From Pseudocitrobacter sp913778145 (GTDB lineage: Bacteria > Pseudomonadota > Gammaproteobacteria > Enterobacterales > Enterobacteriaceae), in the NCBI GenBank assembly GCA_035726825.1, contig JALNTX010000006.1, forward strand, positions 186,001-250,000: DNA of 64,000 nt. The letters are read 5' to 3'. Positions 54,090-63,133 of the stretch are shown here, in pieces. The notes beneath the pieces are model-generated. The model did not search any database and was not told the DNA's origin. It saw nothing but the letters and a program-made list of their open reading frames with translations. Each line of letters begins with the position of its first letter. The stretch's first letter is position 1. The position numbers and the translations under genes were made by a program.

Positions 54090-54124
54090 ACCGAGATGTT
54101 CTTGACGTACAAGAACATCTCGGT
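54090..54124. terminator. Strong hairpin after glgX
   Basis: Perfect 15-bp arms ACCGAGATGTTCTTG / CAAGAACATCTCGGT with a 5-base loop. It lacks a T run on either side but is the longest dyad in the window; it lies 28 bases beyond the glgX stop. Confidence 0.65.
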
Positions 54125-54152
54125 TCCTCTAAACATCTAGTACTAAAGCAAT

Positions 54153-56222
54153 TTATGGGCGGCGAAATAAGGCAATGCTGCGTCCCGCAAGTTTAAAGTC
54201 AGCCTCCTGATTAAAAACGATACCCACGGCTGTTTCATCATCGGTGGAGAGTTCAAGCTTCCACCCTGCTTCGCCATACTGAGGGATCCTGAAAGCAACT
54301 TCACATTCAAACGGATTAAAAAGCATCAAAATCTCCTGCCAGATGCCGACGTGATTAACGAGGTCGGCGCGGCTTAAGGTAACACCCAGGGTAGAACCTT
54401 CATCCCACTGCTCTGATTGTTGCTCACCACCACCTGCATTAAACCAACGGATTTCAAGGCCATCACGCCAGCTCTCTCGACGTAGGAGCGGTTGCTCCGC
54501 GCGTAGTGAGATTAAACGGCGAGTGAAGGCCATCAGCGCCTGATCTTGTTCGCTACGGTTTATCCAATCTACCCACGAAATCAAGCTATCCTGACAATAG
54601 CCATTGTTATTGCCTGATTGCGTACGGCCAAATTCATCTCCCGCGAGTAACATCGGTGTGCCATGAGAAAAAAGTAGTGTGGTCAGAAAGTTACGCTTTT
54701 GCCGCTCACGAATCGCATTAACATCCGGGTCATCTGTCGGCCCTTCTACACCATAATTGCAGGATCGGTTATCGTTGTGGCCGTCATTATTCTCTTCACC
54801 ATTATCCTCATTATGTTTCTCATTCCATGAAACCAAGTCGTTTAATGTGAATCCATCATGTGCTGTAATAAAATTAATGCTGGCCCAGGGGCGTCGACCA
54901 CGCTGATCGTAAAGATCGCCGGAACCTAACAAGCGTGCGGCGAAATCAGTCGACACATTATCTCCCTTCCAGTATTCACGGACCGTATCACGGTATTTAT
55001 CGTTCCATTCTCCCCATCCAGGCGGAAAACCGCCAACCTGATATCCTCCAGGACCAATATCCCATGGTTCACCGATCAGTTTCAGCCGTGATAATACTGG
55101 GTCTTGCGTGATCGCATCAAAAAAACCACCGCGCTGGTCGAAGCCGTTGGGTTCACGCCCCAAAATAGTACCAAGATCGAAACGAAACCCGTCGATGTGC
55201 ATTGACTGAGCCCAATAGCGTAGTGAATCCATTACCATTTGCAGGACGCGTGGGTGTGAAGTATTCAGAGTATTACCGGTTCCGGTGTCGTTGATATAAT
55301 AGCGATGTTGATCGGGAAGAGTTCGATAATAAGAGAAATTATCAATTCCTTTAAAGGCGAGTGTCGGCCCTAGTTCATTGCCTTCTGCAGTGTGGTTATA
55401 TACGACATCGAGAATGACTTCGATATTAGCATCATGAAATGACCGTACCATTTCACGAAAGCCCTGCATGCCTCTTGGACCATAATATCGAGATGTCGGT
55501 GCGAAGAAACCTAGAGAATTATAGCCCCAAAAGTTTTTTAACCCTCTATCAAGCAGGTGCTGATCGTCGGGAAACCAGTGAACGGGCAATAATTCGACGC
55601 TCGTTATGCCCAGGCTTTTAATATAATCAACAGAAGCCTGATGACCCATTCCTTCGAAAGTACCGCGTAATGCCTCTGGAATAGCAGGATTACATTGGGT
55701 GAATCCTTTTACGTGTGCTTCATAAATAACGGTAGAAGACCAGGGAATTTCGGGACGATGATCTTCCAACCATTCCTGATTATCAGGTTTGCTCACAATA
55801 CATTTAGGGGTGAATGGGGCACTATCGCGAGAATCAAAACTCAAGTCGAGCGCATCATTGCCCTGCTCATAGCCAAAATGGGTATCGCTCCAGTGAATAT
55901 CACCAAAGAGCTCTCTTGCATAGGGATCAATAAGCAGTTTATTTGGGTTAAAGCGATGCCCATTTACCGGATCGTAAGGACCATAAACTCGATAACCGTA
56001 AAGAGCGCCAGGTTGAAGGTCTGGTACATAACCATGCCAGATTTCATCGGTGTATTCAGGTAATTCTAGTCTGGCAATTTCTGTTTTACCCGAATGATCG
56101 AATAAGCAGAGTTCCACTCGTTCGGCATGTGCTGAGAAAAGTGCAAAGTTAACACCGCTTCCGTCAAAGTGGGCACCTGCTTGCTGGCCGTGGCCAGCAC
56201 GAATTTCGAAACGTTTTTCCAT
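54153..56222 (-). CDS. glgX: Glycogen debranching enzyme GlgX (isoamylase type, TreX-like)
   Basis: This 689-residue GH13 enzyme hydrolyses alpha-1,6 branches of glycogen. A CBM48 domain (1-130) leads to the TIM barrel with catalytic Asp in DGFRFDLG, Glu in IGEPWD and Asp in TAHDGFTL. It is 32 residues longer than E. coli GlgX (657) and seems nearer to the TreX proteins of trehalose operons. It starts 14 bases after the treY stop, so it shares that transcript. Its role is to supply linear maltooligosaccharides to TreY and TreZ. Confidence 0.93.
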   Translation of the reverse strand: MEKRFEIRAGHGQQAGAHFDGSGVNFALFSAHAERVELCLFDHSGKTEIARLELPEYTDEIWHGYVPDLQPGALYGYRVYGPYDPVNGHRFNPNKLLIDPYARELFGDIHWSDTHFGYEQGNDALDLSFDSRDSAPFTPKCIVSKPDNQEWLEDHRPEIPWSSTVIYEAHVKGFTQCNPAIPEALRGTFEGMGHQASVDYIKSLGITSVELLPVHWFPDDQHLLDRGLKNFWGYNSLGFFAPTSRYYGPRGMQGFREMVRSFHDANIEVILDVVYNHTAEGNELGPTLAFKGIDNFSYYRTLPDQHRYYINDTGTGNTLNTSHPRVLQMVMDSLRYWAQSMHIDGFRFDLGTILGREPNGFDQRGGFFDAITQDPVLSRLKLIGEPWDIGPGGYQVGGFPPGWGEWNDKYRDTVREYWKGDNVSTDFAARLLGSGDLYDQRGRRPWASINFITAHDGFTLNDLVSWNEKHNEDNGEENNDGHNDNRSCNYGVEGPTDDPDVNAIRERQKRNFLTTLLFSHGTPMLLAGDEFGRTQSGNNNGYCQDSLISWVDWINRSEQDQALMAFTRRLISLRAEQPLLRRESWRDGLEIRWFNAGGGEQQSEQWDEGSTLGVTLSRADLVNHVGIWQEILMLFNPFECEVAFRIPQYGEAGWKLELSTDDETAVGIVFNQEADFKLAGRSIALFRRP

Positions 56223-56236
56223 TTAAACTCTCCCTT

Positions 56237-58768
56237 TTATTCACCTGTTACCAGTACCAGCAGGCATCCACGTATCTGATCCAGCGGAATGGTTTTATCA
56301 ACGAAAATATATTGATTGTTAAACGGATTATAATATCGCTTTCCTGTCAGCGATTCGGGTAGCGTGAGAGTAACGTTCTGCCAAAGATGATGACGATTAA
56401 CAGGCAACATTTCTGAAGTTGCATCGAAGGACAGACGAGGCACAGCAATAATAACCGCCTTTTCATCGTAGGTCCTGGCGTAAACAATGAAATTTTCTGC
56501 TCTCTTACCTTCCATATTGAGAGGAACCCAGTCACCATAATGAAAAAGCGCCTGGTGTTTCTGTCTAAGATGAAGAAGCCTTGTGGTGACAAACTGTTTC
56601 AGCCGCCCGTCATACCATGCTTGCTGATCGAATATAAGTTCGTGAGTCGCGTGCTCAAGGCAATACTTCAGAAGTGCAAAGTCGGGTTCACGTCGGTTAT
56701 CGGGGTCAACAAGGCTGAAATTCAGGAACTCACTGCCCTGATAAATATCAGGCACACCCGGAGCAGTTAATTTAATAACGGTTTGGCTCAGGCTGTTAAT
56801 CAAGCCAGCGCGAATATAGGGGGCCAGACCTTTATGGAAATCTGTCAGGAATGTTTTATTCTCTGGCGACAAAAGATTGCGAGCGTAGTCGAGGACAACA
56901 CTTTCATAACCTTCATTGGCATCAATCCAATCCGTACGCAATTTTGCTTCACGCAAGGCCTTCTCAACAAAAGGAATAAATCGGTCCTCAAGTTCTTTAA
57001 GACCTCTACTGTCATCAACTGAAAGCGTTGGCGGCCAAACACCGGCTAATGCCTGATAAAGCATCCAATTATCTGCGGCATTTGGCGCGGTTCCGTCATT
57101 AAGAAAACGCACGTGAGTTTGGTTCATTTGTCGCCAGCGTTCCAGATTTTGTTCCCATTGTTCTGGCGCTTCAGTCAGTGTGAAAAGCCGGGCACGCGCA
57201 TCCTCACCTCGTTTAGTATCGTGGGTGGATGTACCCACGAGCCCATCGGGCTGTTTGTCGAGTCGAATCCGCATTTCCTGATGAAATCGTGAAATTGAAA
57301 ATCCGCGCGGTATCGGATCGGCACCCACTTCATTTAATGCAAGGTCGACGTTGTGACGGAAAAAAAGAGTATCTTCAACAGATTTAGCCATGAGCGGCCC
57401 CGTTAGCTGTTGAAAACGTATCCGAAACTGTGTGGCGAGCGGTTGCTGATCGGCCGTCAGATCACCACAGAGTATTTGTAGGATAAAATCCATAGCACGT
57501 TGTTCGGGCGACGAAGACATCGCGTGGATTCGTGCAATGACCTGTGATACCAGCTGTTTGTCTGTTGACGATAGGCCTTCTGCGGTGCCGTAAGTACGAT
57601 AAACAGGAAATGCGATTAATATCTCGCGAAGCGCATGATGGAATACGTCACGATCGCACTGTAGTTGCCCGGCTAGCGCGAGTTCACAGGTTATATCCAG
57701 CAAGGTTGTGAATTCACCTTCAAAATTGCGATCTACCATCAATGCTTTTGCGGCACGCATTTCACTTTTTTTATCACGTCCCGCGCCTGTAATGACATCA
57801 TGTGTCTCTTCAAGGGTCTCAAGGTTATTATCATCAACTAAAACTTCAGCCAGCGATGCGATAAATTCATATCCTGTCGTACCAGAGACTGGCCATGATT
57901 CAGGGAGCTGTTCGCCCTTCGCAAGAATTTTCTCAACGGTTATGTAGCACTCAGGACCGGTAGCCTTACGAAGTTGCTGCAAATAAGATTCAGGGTCGGC
58001 AAGACCATCCACGTGATCGATGCGTAGACCATCGACTTTACCTGAATGGACAAGCTCGAGTATAAGTTGATGGGTTGCGTCAAATACCTGTGGATCTTCG
58101 ACTCTGACGCCTACCAGCCCGGTGATTTCAAAAAAACGTCGCCACGACAGTTGCCGGGGCGCTTCACGCCAGCTCATCAAACGCCAGCTTTGTGCCTCAT
58201 GTAATGTGCAAAGCGATGATTTATCCAATGAGGTGAATGTAGAAAACGCTTTGCCGGAATACGTTTCGGGATTGAGTGGATATTCATTTTCAAAATAACG
58301 AAATACGGGGTTCCCCGTATGTTTACTCAGCGCAAGGGTTAAAGCACCCTTTTCAACTTCCGCGGCAAAAGTATCGCCTAAAAAAGGCAATGTCAGCGGC
58401 CTTTTCCAGTCAATGTCAAAATAGTGGGAATAGTGGCTGCTTTCTCCGTGTTCAATCACGTCACGCCACCACAAATTTTCCAGCGAGGTTGACATATGGT
58501 TAGGCACGATATCGAGAATTAACCCCATGCCCACCTTATGAAGAGCATCAACCATACGTTCAAACCCGTCACGACCGCCAATAACGGGATCGATTTCCTG
58601 TGGGTTGATGACATCATAACCATGAGTAGATTCTGCGGCGGCGGTGAAAACAGGCGAGGCGTACAAATGAGTAATACCGAGTTGATGCAGATAAGGAATG
58701 AGCGGGATCACGCGATCAAAAGTCATACCATTGCGGAATTGAATTCGATAGGTAGCGCCAGGAATCAT
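56237..58768 (-). CDS. treY: Maltooligosyl trehalose synthase TreY
   Basis: This 843-residue GH13 enzyme converts the reducing-end alpha-1,4 bond of maltooligosaccharides to alpha,alpha-1,1, giving maltooligosyl-trehalose. Catalytic residues: Asp in GLRIDHVDGLADP, Glu in ITVEKIL and Asp in THDTKRGED. The N-terminal GATYRIQFRNGMTFD and DIVPNHMS are typical TreY motifs. It overlaps treZ by 4 bases (ATGA). TreY and TreZ make trehalose from glycogen without using UDP-glucose, unlike OtsAB. Confidence 0.95.
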   Translation of the reverse strand: MIPGATYRIQFRNGMTFDRVIPLIPYLHQLGITHLYASPVFTAAAESTHGYDVINPQEIDPVIGGRDGFERMVDALHKVGMGLILDIVPNHMSTSLENLWWRDVIEHGESSHYSHYFDIDWKRPLTLPFLGDTFAAEVEKGALTLALSKHTGNPVFRYFENEYPLNPETYSGKAFSTFTSLDKSSLCTLHEAQSWRLMSWREAPRQLSWRRFFEITGLVGVRVEDPQVFDATHQLILELVHSGKVDGLRIDHVDGLADPESYLQQLRKATGPECYITVEKILAKGEQLPESWPVSGTTGYEFIASLAEVLVDDNNLETLEETHDVITGAGRDKKSEMRAAKALMVDRNFEGEFTTLLDITCELALAGQLQCDRDVFHHALREILIAFPVYRTYGTAEGLSSTDKQLVSQVIARIHAMSSSPEQRAMDFILQILCGDLTADQQPLATQFRIRFQQLTGPLMAKSVEDTLFFRHNVDLALNEVGADPIPRGFSISRFHQEMRIRLDKQPDGLVGTSTHDTKRGEDARARLFTLTEAPEQWEQNLERWRQMNQTHVRFLNDGTAPNAADNWMLYQALAGVWPPTLSVDDSRGLKELEDRFIPFVEKALREAKLRTDWIDANEGYESVVLDYARNLLSPENKTFLTDFHKGLAPYIRAGLINSLSQTVIKLTAPGVPDIYQGSEFLNFSLVDPDNRREPDFALLKYCLEHATHELIFDQQAWYDGRLKQFVTTRLLHLRQKHQALFHYGDWVPLNMEGKRAENFIVYARTYDEKAVIIAVPRLSFDATSEMLPVNRHHLWQNVTLTLPESLTGKRYYNPFNNQYIFVDKTIPLDQIRGCLLVLVTGE

Positions 58769-60552
58769 GATGATGCATCTCCATTAGCAAGACGAACAAG
58801 AATACTTTGCGCTGCAAGAGGATGTTGAACCTCTGGCCACTGGAATAGGGTCTTGCCAGGCAGGTCTGGCAGGGAAAAAGCGGCTGATGAAATATTTAAA
58901 CTAAGTGACAATGTCACCTTTTCGAAATGCCATTGAACCGAGATAATACCGGGTGCGGTGTTGATAACCTCCGTTTCAACCTGACAGTTGGTCATCAATA
59001 GCGGTACGATATGCTCATGCCTTAATTGAATAAGATGCCGTGTAAAACGAAGCCAGGTTTTACCTTCATCCGTTGCCACTTTCTGCCAGTCAATTTTTGA
59101 ACGTTGAAAAGTATTGATGTCATTCGGATCGGGAACATCATTATCATGCCCTGCGTGACCGGCAAACTCGCGCGCGCGCCCTTCTCTCACCGCTTTTGCA
59201 AGGCAGCCGTGAAAATCTGTGAAAAAAAGAAAGGGATTCGTTTCACCATATTCTTCGCCCATAAATAGCAAAGGGATATGTGGCGATAAGAGTAACATCG
59301 CGAGCAGAATTTTAGTGTTAGCCGTTCCGGCGAGTGTGATAAGTCTCTCCCCCTGAGCTCGATTGCCGATTTGATCGTGATTCTGAATAAAATCGACAAA
59401 AAATTGCATCGGCTGATCGCTACTCTTTACGCCGCGCGGTTGCCCACTGAAATGTGAGATTTCCCCCTGATAAGCAAAGCCTTGCGTTAACGCCTTAGCG
59501 AGGTGCCGTTCTGGATTTTCGATGAAGTCCTGATAATATGCATGGCTTTCTCCTGTCGCGAAAACATGGGCTGCATTATGAAAATCATCATTCCACTCCG
59601 CAGTAAAGTGTGGCGTATTTCCCTGTTCATCTCGCGGGTGTAAGGAGACGATATTACGGCTGTCTTCTGTGGTAAGGTGGATATATCTGTCAGGAATAGT
59701 TTTGCGGATTTCTTCGGCTATCTCGGTTAAAATATGCTTAACGGAGACATCATTGATTTGGTCAATTGCATCGAAGCGTAATCCATCCAGATGATATTCC
59801 GATAACCAGTATAAAGGGGCTTCAAGTATATATTGCCTGACCGATTTATTCTCATAGGCAATGGCATTACCCCAGGGGGTTGTGCGTTCCTCACAAAAGA
59901 ATTCAGGCGACAATACGGGAAGGTAGTTACCTTCAGGCCCGAAGTGATTGAGCACAATATCGAGGATTACCGAAAGCCCTAACCCGTGGGCGGCATCGAT
60001 AAATGCCAGGAAGTCCTGAGGAGAACCATAGGCTGAATGCGGCGCATAGAGTAAAACACCATCATATCCCCAGCCTCTGCTACCACCGAACTGAGCGACG
60101 GGCATGATTTCTAACTGGGTTACGCCAAGCTCAGCTAAATAAGGCAGTTTCTGTATTGCAGAACGAAAAGTACCCTCTGGAGTAAAGGTACCAATATGCA
60201 TTTCATAGATGATACTTTTTTCCCATGGCAAGCCTTGCCAGGCGACATTATCGAGTTGAAATTTGCTCGGGTTAATGAGTAAAGATGGACTATTAATATC
60301 GCCCTTTTGAGCTTTTGATGCGGGATCCGGAAGGGTTGTGCCATCCGATAATAAATATTGATATTCCATGCCATGAACGAGATTGTCGAGTTCTAACTGA
60401 AACCAACCATCCGCAGACCTAACCATAGAAAAATGCTGTCCATCGACCAGTAGAGACAAGGTTTGCTGTCCCTCAGCCCAAATGCGAAAACGGACTTTTG
60501 TATCTGAAATAAATTCAGCACCCCAGTGTCTTTGATTCGTTATGAATTCCAT
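58765..60552 (-). CDS. treZ: Maltooligosyl trehalose trehalohydrolase TreZ
   Basis: This 595-residue GH13 enzyme releases trehalose from maltooligosyl-trehalose. An N-terminal CBM48-like domain (1-95) precedes the barrel, with VILDIVLNHFGPEGNY, catalytic Asp in GLRFDAIDQI, Glu in TTEDSRN and Asp in IQNHDQIGNRA. It is the first gene of treZ-treY-glgX on the minus strand. The divergent 171-base gap to the YghA-like gene must hold both promoters; trehalose genes of this kind are commonly under RpoS, and both sides would suit stationary-phase control, which is inference. Confidence 0.95.
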   Translation of the reverse strand: MEFITNQRHWGAEFISDTKVRFRIWAEGQQTLSLLVDGQHFSMVRSADGWFQLELDNLVHGMEYQYLLSDGTTLPDPASKAQKGDINSPSLLINPSKFQLDNVAWQGLPWEKSIIYEMHIGTFTPEGTFRSAIQKLPYLAELGVTQLEIMPVAQFGGSRGWGYDGVLLYAPHSAYGSPQDFLAFIDAAHGLGLSVILDIVLNHFGPEGNYLPVLSPEFFCEERTTPWGNAIAYENKSVRQYILEAPLYWLSEYHLDGLRFDAIDQINDVSVKHILTEIAEEIRKTIPDRYIHLTTEDSRNIVSLHPRDEQGNTPHFTAEWNDDFHNAAHVFATGESHAYYQDFIENPERHLAKALTQGFAYQGEISHFSGQPRGVKSSDQPMQFFVDFIQNHDQIGNRAQGERLITLAGTANTKILLAMLLLSPHIPLLFMGEEYGETNPFLFFTDFHGCLAKAVREGRAREFAGHAGHDNDVPDPNDINTFQRSKIDWQKVATDEGKTWLRFTRHLIQLRHEHIVPLLMTNCQVETEVINTAPGIISVQWHFEKVTLSLSLNISSAAFSLPDLPGKTLFQWPEVQHPLAAQSILVRLANGDASS

Positions 60553-60723
60553 TCATTATCCTCAGAAGCCATTATAGCCCACGAAGATAAAGCGTAGACC
60601 AGCCTGAGAAATATGTTTGGCATGGCCGAGAATAGAAGCACTGATAAATCTGAATTATTGTGATTTGCAACGGGACTCGCTGACACAGGCTATTATTTAG
60701 ATTCACTACATAAGGAGCCCGGT

Positions 60724-61608
60724 ATGACTTCAGGAAATAACACAAAGCTACATTACCCTCGTCCGCCATTTGTTGAACAACCTCAGCAAATGCCTGGGTT
60801 GGCCTCGGAAATGAAGCCATTACCGGATCATGGAGAAACCAGTTATATCGGTTCGGGTAAACTTGCCGGTAAAAAAGCACTGATTACCGGTGGGGATTCA
60901 GGAATTGGTCGGGCGGTGGCCATTGCTTATGCCAGAGAAGGCGCCGATGTTGCCATTGGCTATTTACCTCAAGAAGAATCAGATGCTGCAGCAGTCATCG
61001 CCCTGATTCAGGCTGAAGGGCGCAGAGCTGTCGCCATTCCTGGGGATATTCGCGTAGAGTCTTTCTGTGACACCCTGGTCGAACACGCAGTCAATGCGTT
61101 AGGTGGGTTGGATATTTTGGTAAATAATGCCGGTAGGCAGCAATATTGCGAGGCCATTGAAGATCTCACTACCGCTGATTTTGATGCCACGTTTAAAACC
61201 AACGTTTATGCGCCATTCTGGATAACCCGCGCAGCGGTGCCCCACCTGGCAGAAGGTGCGGTGATTATTAACACCTCTTCCGTTCAGGCGTTTAAACCCA
61301 GCGAAATTCTGCTGGACTATGCACAAACCAAAGCTTGTAACGTGGCATTCACAAAGGCGCTGGCTAAACAGCTTGGTCCGCGAGGCATCCGGGTTAACGC
61401 GGTAGCGCCTGGCCCTTACTGGACACCGTTGCAGTCCAGCGGTGGCCAACCCCAGGAAAAGGTCCAGCACTTTGGTGAGGATACGCCTTTAGGCAGACCC
61501 GGTCAGCCTGTTGAAATTGCGCCGTTATATGTTCTGCTGGCATCCGACAGCTGTTCATATGCCTCCGGGCAGGTGTGGTGTTCGGATGGTGGTACAGGCG
61601 TCGCATAA
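60724..61608 (+). CDS. Short-chain dehydrogenase, YghA-like aldehyde reductase
   Basis: This 294-residue SDR belongs to the long-N-terminus subgroup of E. coli YghA. It has the nucleotide loop TGGDSGIGR near residues 55-63, NNAG near 136-139, and the catalytic triad Ser (NTSSVQAF), Tyr and Lys (DYAQTKACN). YghA-type enzymes are NADP-dependent aldehyde reductases. The N-terminal 45 residues (YPRPPFVEQPQQMPG) are characteristic of the subgroup. GGAG stands 6 bases ahead of the start. It is divergent from the trehalose operon and ends at a shared bidirectional terminator. Confidence 0.9.
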   Translation: MTSGNNTKLHYPRPPFVEQPQQMPGLASEMKPLPDHGETSYIGSGKLAGKKALITGGDSGIGRAVAIAYAREGADVAIGYLPQEESDAAAVIALIQAEGRRAVAIPGDIRVESFCDTLVEHAVNALGGLDILVNNAGRQQYCEAIEDLTTADFDATFKTNVYAPFWITRAAVPHLAEGAVIINTSSVQAFKPSEILLDYAQTKACNVAFTKALAKQLGPRGIRVNAVAPGPYWTPLQSSGGQPQEKVQHFGEDTPLGRPGQPVEIAPLYVLLASDSCSYASGQVWCSDGGTGVA

Positions 61609-61611
61609 AAA

Positions 61612-61637
61612 AAAGCCTCTGTGGAAACAGAGGCTTT
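61612..61637. terminator. Bidirectional terminator between the SDR gene and ddc
   Basis: AAAGCCTCTGT / ACAGAGGCTTT perfect 11-bp arms with a 4-base loop, A run before and T-rich tail after. It serves the converging SDR and ddc genes. Confidence 0.93.
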
Positions 61638-61654
61638 GTCTTTTATAAGTAATA

Positions 61655-63124
61655 TCAACGCGTTAAAAGCGTCTCGGCCGTTTCTTTCACGCTCGCCAGC
61701 AGAACTTTTACATCCTCCAGACAAACGGTCGGGTTCAGCAGGGTCAGTTTGAGACACGTCACACCGTCAGCTTCCGTAACCCCAACGTTAGCTGCCCCGG
61801 ATGCTAGCAACACGTCGCCGATACGCTGGTTGAGCAATGCCACAAACGCAGTATCACCCGTTTCCGGACGGAATCGGAACAATACGCTTGCCAGCTGCGG
61901 CTGCATTACCAGTTCCAGGTGCGGCTGCGCGGATACAAATTCTGCGACCTGCTGCGCCAGAGTTACACCGTTATCAATGATTTCGGCGTACTGCTTTTTA
62001 CCCAGCGCTTCAAGGCCCATCCACAGTTTCAGCGCATCGAAACGACGGGTGGTTTGCAGTGATTTAGACACCAGGTTCGGCACGCCATGCTCTTCATCGA
62101 AATCAGAGTTCAGGTACGCCGCCTGGTAACGCATCAGTTCATAATGACGCGCATCCTTCAGCAGGAACGCGCCGCAGCTGATGGTCTGGAAGAACTGCTT
62201 GTGGAAATCAAGCGTAACGGAGTCTGCTGATTCCAGGCCGTTCAGGTAGTGACGATACTTCTCGGAAAGCAGCAGCGCCCCGCCCCATGCGGCATCTACG
62301 TGGACCCAGATATTCTCGGCAGCGGCCAGTTCGGTGATCTCGACCAGCGGATCGATAGCACCGGCGTCGGTGGTTCCCGCCGTGGCGACAATCGCCATCA
62401 CCTGCTCGCCGTTGGCCTTCGCCTGCGCCAGTTTGGCTTTCAGGTCGGCCATATCCATGCGGGAAAATGCGTCGGTTTTCACCTGAGTCACGGAGCGATA
62501 GCCCAGCCCCATCAACGCCATGTTCTTCTGCACAGAAAAGTGTGCGCTTTCAGAGCAGAACACTTTGATTTTGCTGAGATCGCCGGTCAAACCATTCTGC
62601 TGAATGGAGTGCCCCTGACGAGCAAAGAAAGCATCGCGCGCCAGCATCAGCCCCATCAGGTTGCTCTGGGTGCCGCCGCTGGTGAAGACGCCAGCATCGC
62701 CAGCGGGATAACCTACCTGCTCACGCAGCCATTCGATCAGCTTCATCTCGATGATGGTGGCTGATGGGCTTTGATCCCAGGAGTCCATGCTCTGGTTAGT
62801 CGCGTTGATCAGCACTTCTGCGGCCTGGCTAATCACCAGACTCGGGCAGTGCAGATGCGCTACACACTGGGCGTGGTGCACAGAAAGGCTGTCTTTGAGG
62901 AAGTACTCAACTGCACGCGCAATAGTGGCCTGGTTACCCAGGCCCTCTGCGGTGAAGTTCAGATGAATACGCTCGCGCAGCTGGTCAACGGTTTTACCCT
63001 GATACATCTCAGGCTGTTTTAACCATTCAACGACCGCTTTGCTGCTTTGCTCGATGGCATCCTCGTAGGCGGCAATACTTTGCGCCGAACCGGACAGAAT
63101 CGGGTTATTCTCTGACACGTTCAT
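61655..63124 (-). CDS. ddc: L-2,4-diaminobutyrate decarboxylase
   Basis: This 489-residue PLP-dependent group II decarboxylase makes 1,3-diaminopropane from L-2,4-diaminobutyrate. Visible features are TSGGTQSNLMGL (PLP phosphate), HVDAAWGGALL (PLP aspartate) and the Schiff-base lysine in DFHKQFFQ. It follows dat by 9 bases and forms with it the dat-ddc pair known from Acinetobacter and enterobacteria. 1,3-diaminopropane may serve as a polyamine-like compound or a precursor. Confidence 0.95.
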   Translation of the reverse strand: MNVSENNPILSGSAQSIAAYEDAIEQSSKAVVEWLKQPEMYQGKTVDQLRERIHLNFTAEGLGNQATIARAVEYFLKDSLSVHHAQCVAHLHCPSLVISQAAEVLINATNQSMDSWDQSPSATIIEMKLIEWLREQVGYPAGDAGVFTSGGTQSNLMGLMLARDAFFARQGHSIQQNGLTGDLSKIKVFCSESAHFSVQKNMALMGLGYRSVTQVKTDAFSRMDMADLKAKLAQAKANGEQVMAIVATAGTTDAGAIDPLVEITELAAAENIWVHVDAAWGGALLLSEKYRHYLNGLESADSVTLDFHKQFFQTISCGAFLLKDARHYELMRYQAAYLNSDFDEEHGVPNLVSKSLQTTRRFDALKLWMGLEALGKKQYAEIIDNGVTLAQQVAEFVSAQPHLELVMQPQLASVLFRFRPETGDTAFVALLNQRIGDVLLASGAANVGVTEADGVTCLKLTLLNPTVCLEDVKVLLASVKETAETLLTR

Positions 63125-63133
63125 TAACTCCGA

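Noticed and set aside
60572..60880. 102-residue minus-strand open frame overlapping the YghA-like gene start
   Set aside because: Covers the divergent promoter gap and the SDR 5' end; no family features.
62249..62764. 171-residue open frame opposite ddc
   Set aside because: Antisense shadow of a conserved decarboxylase gene.
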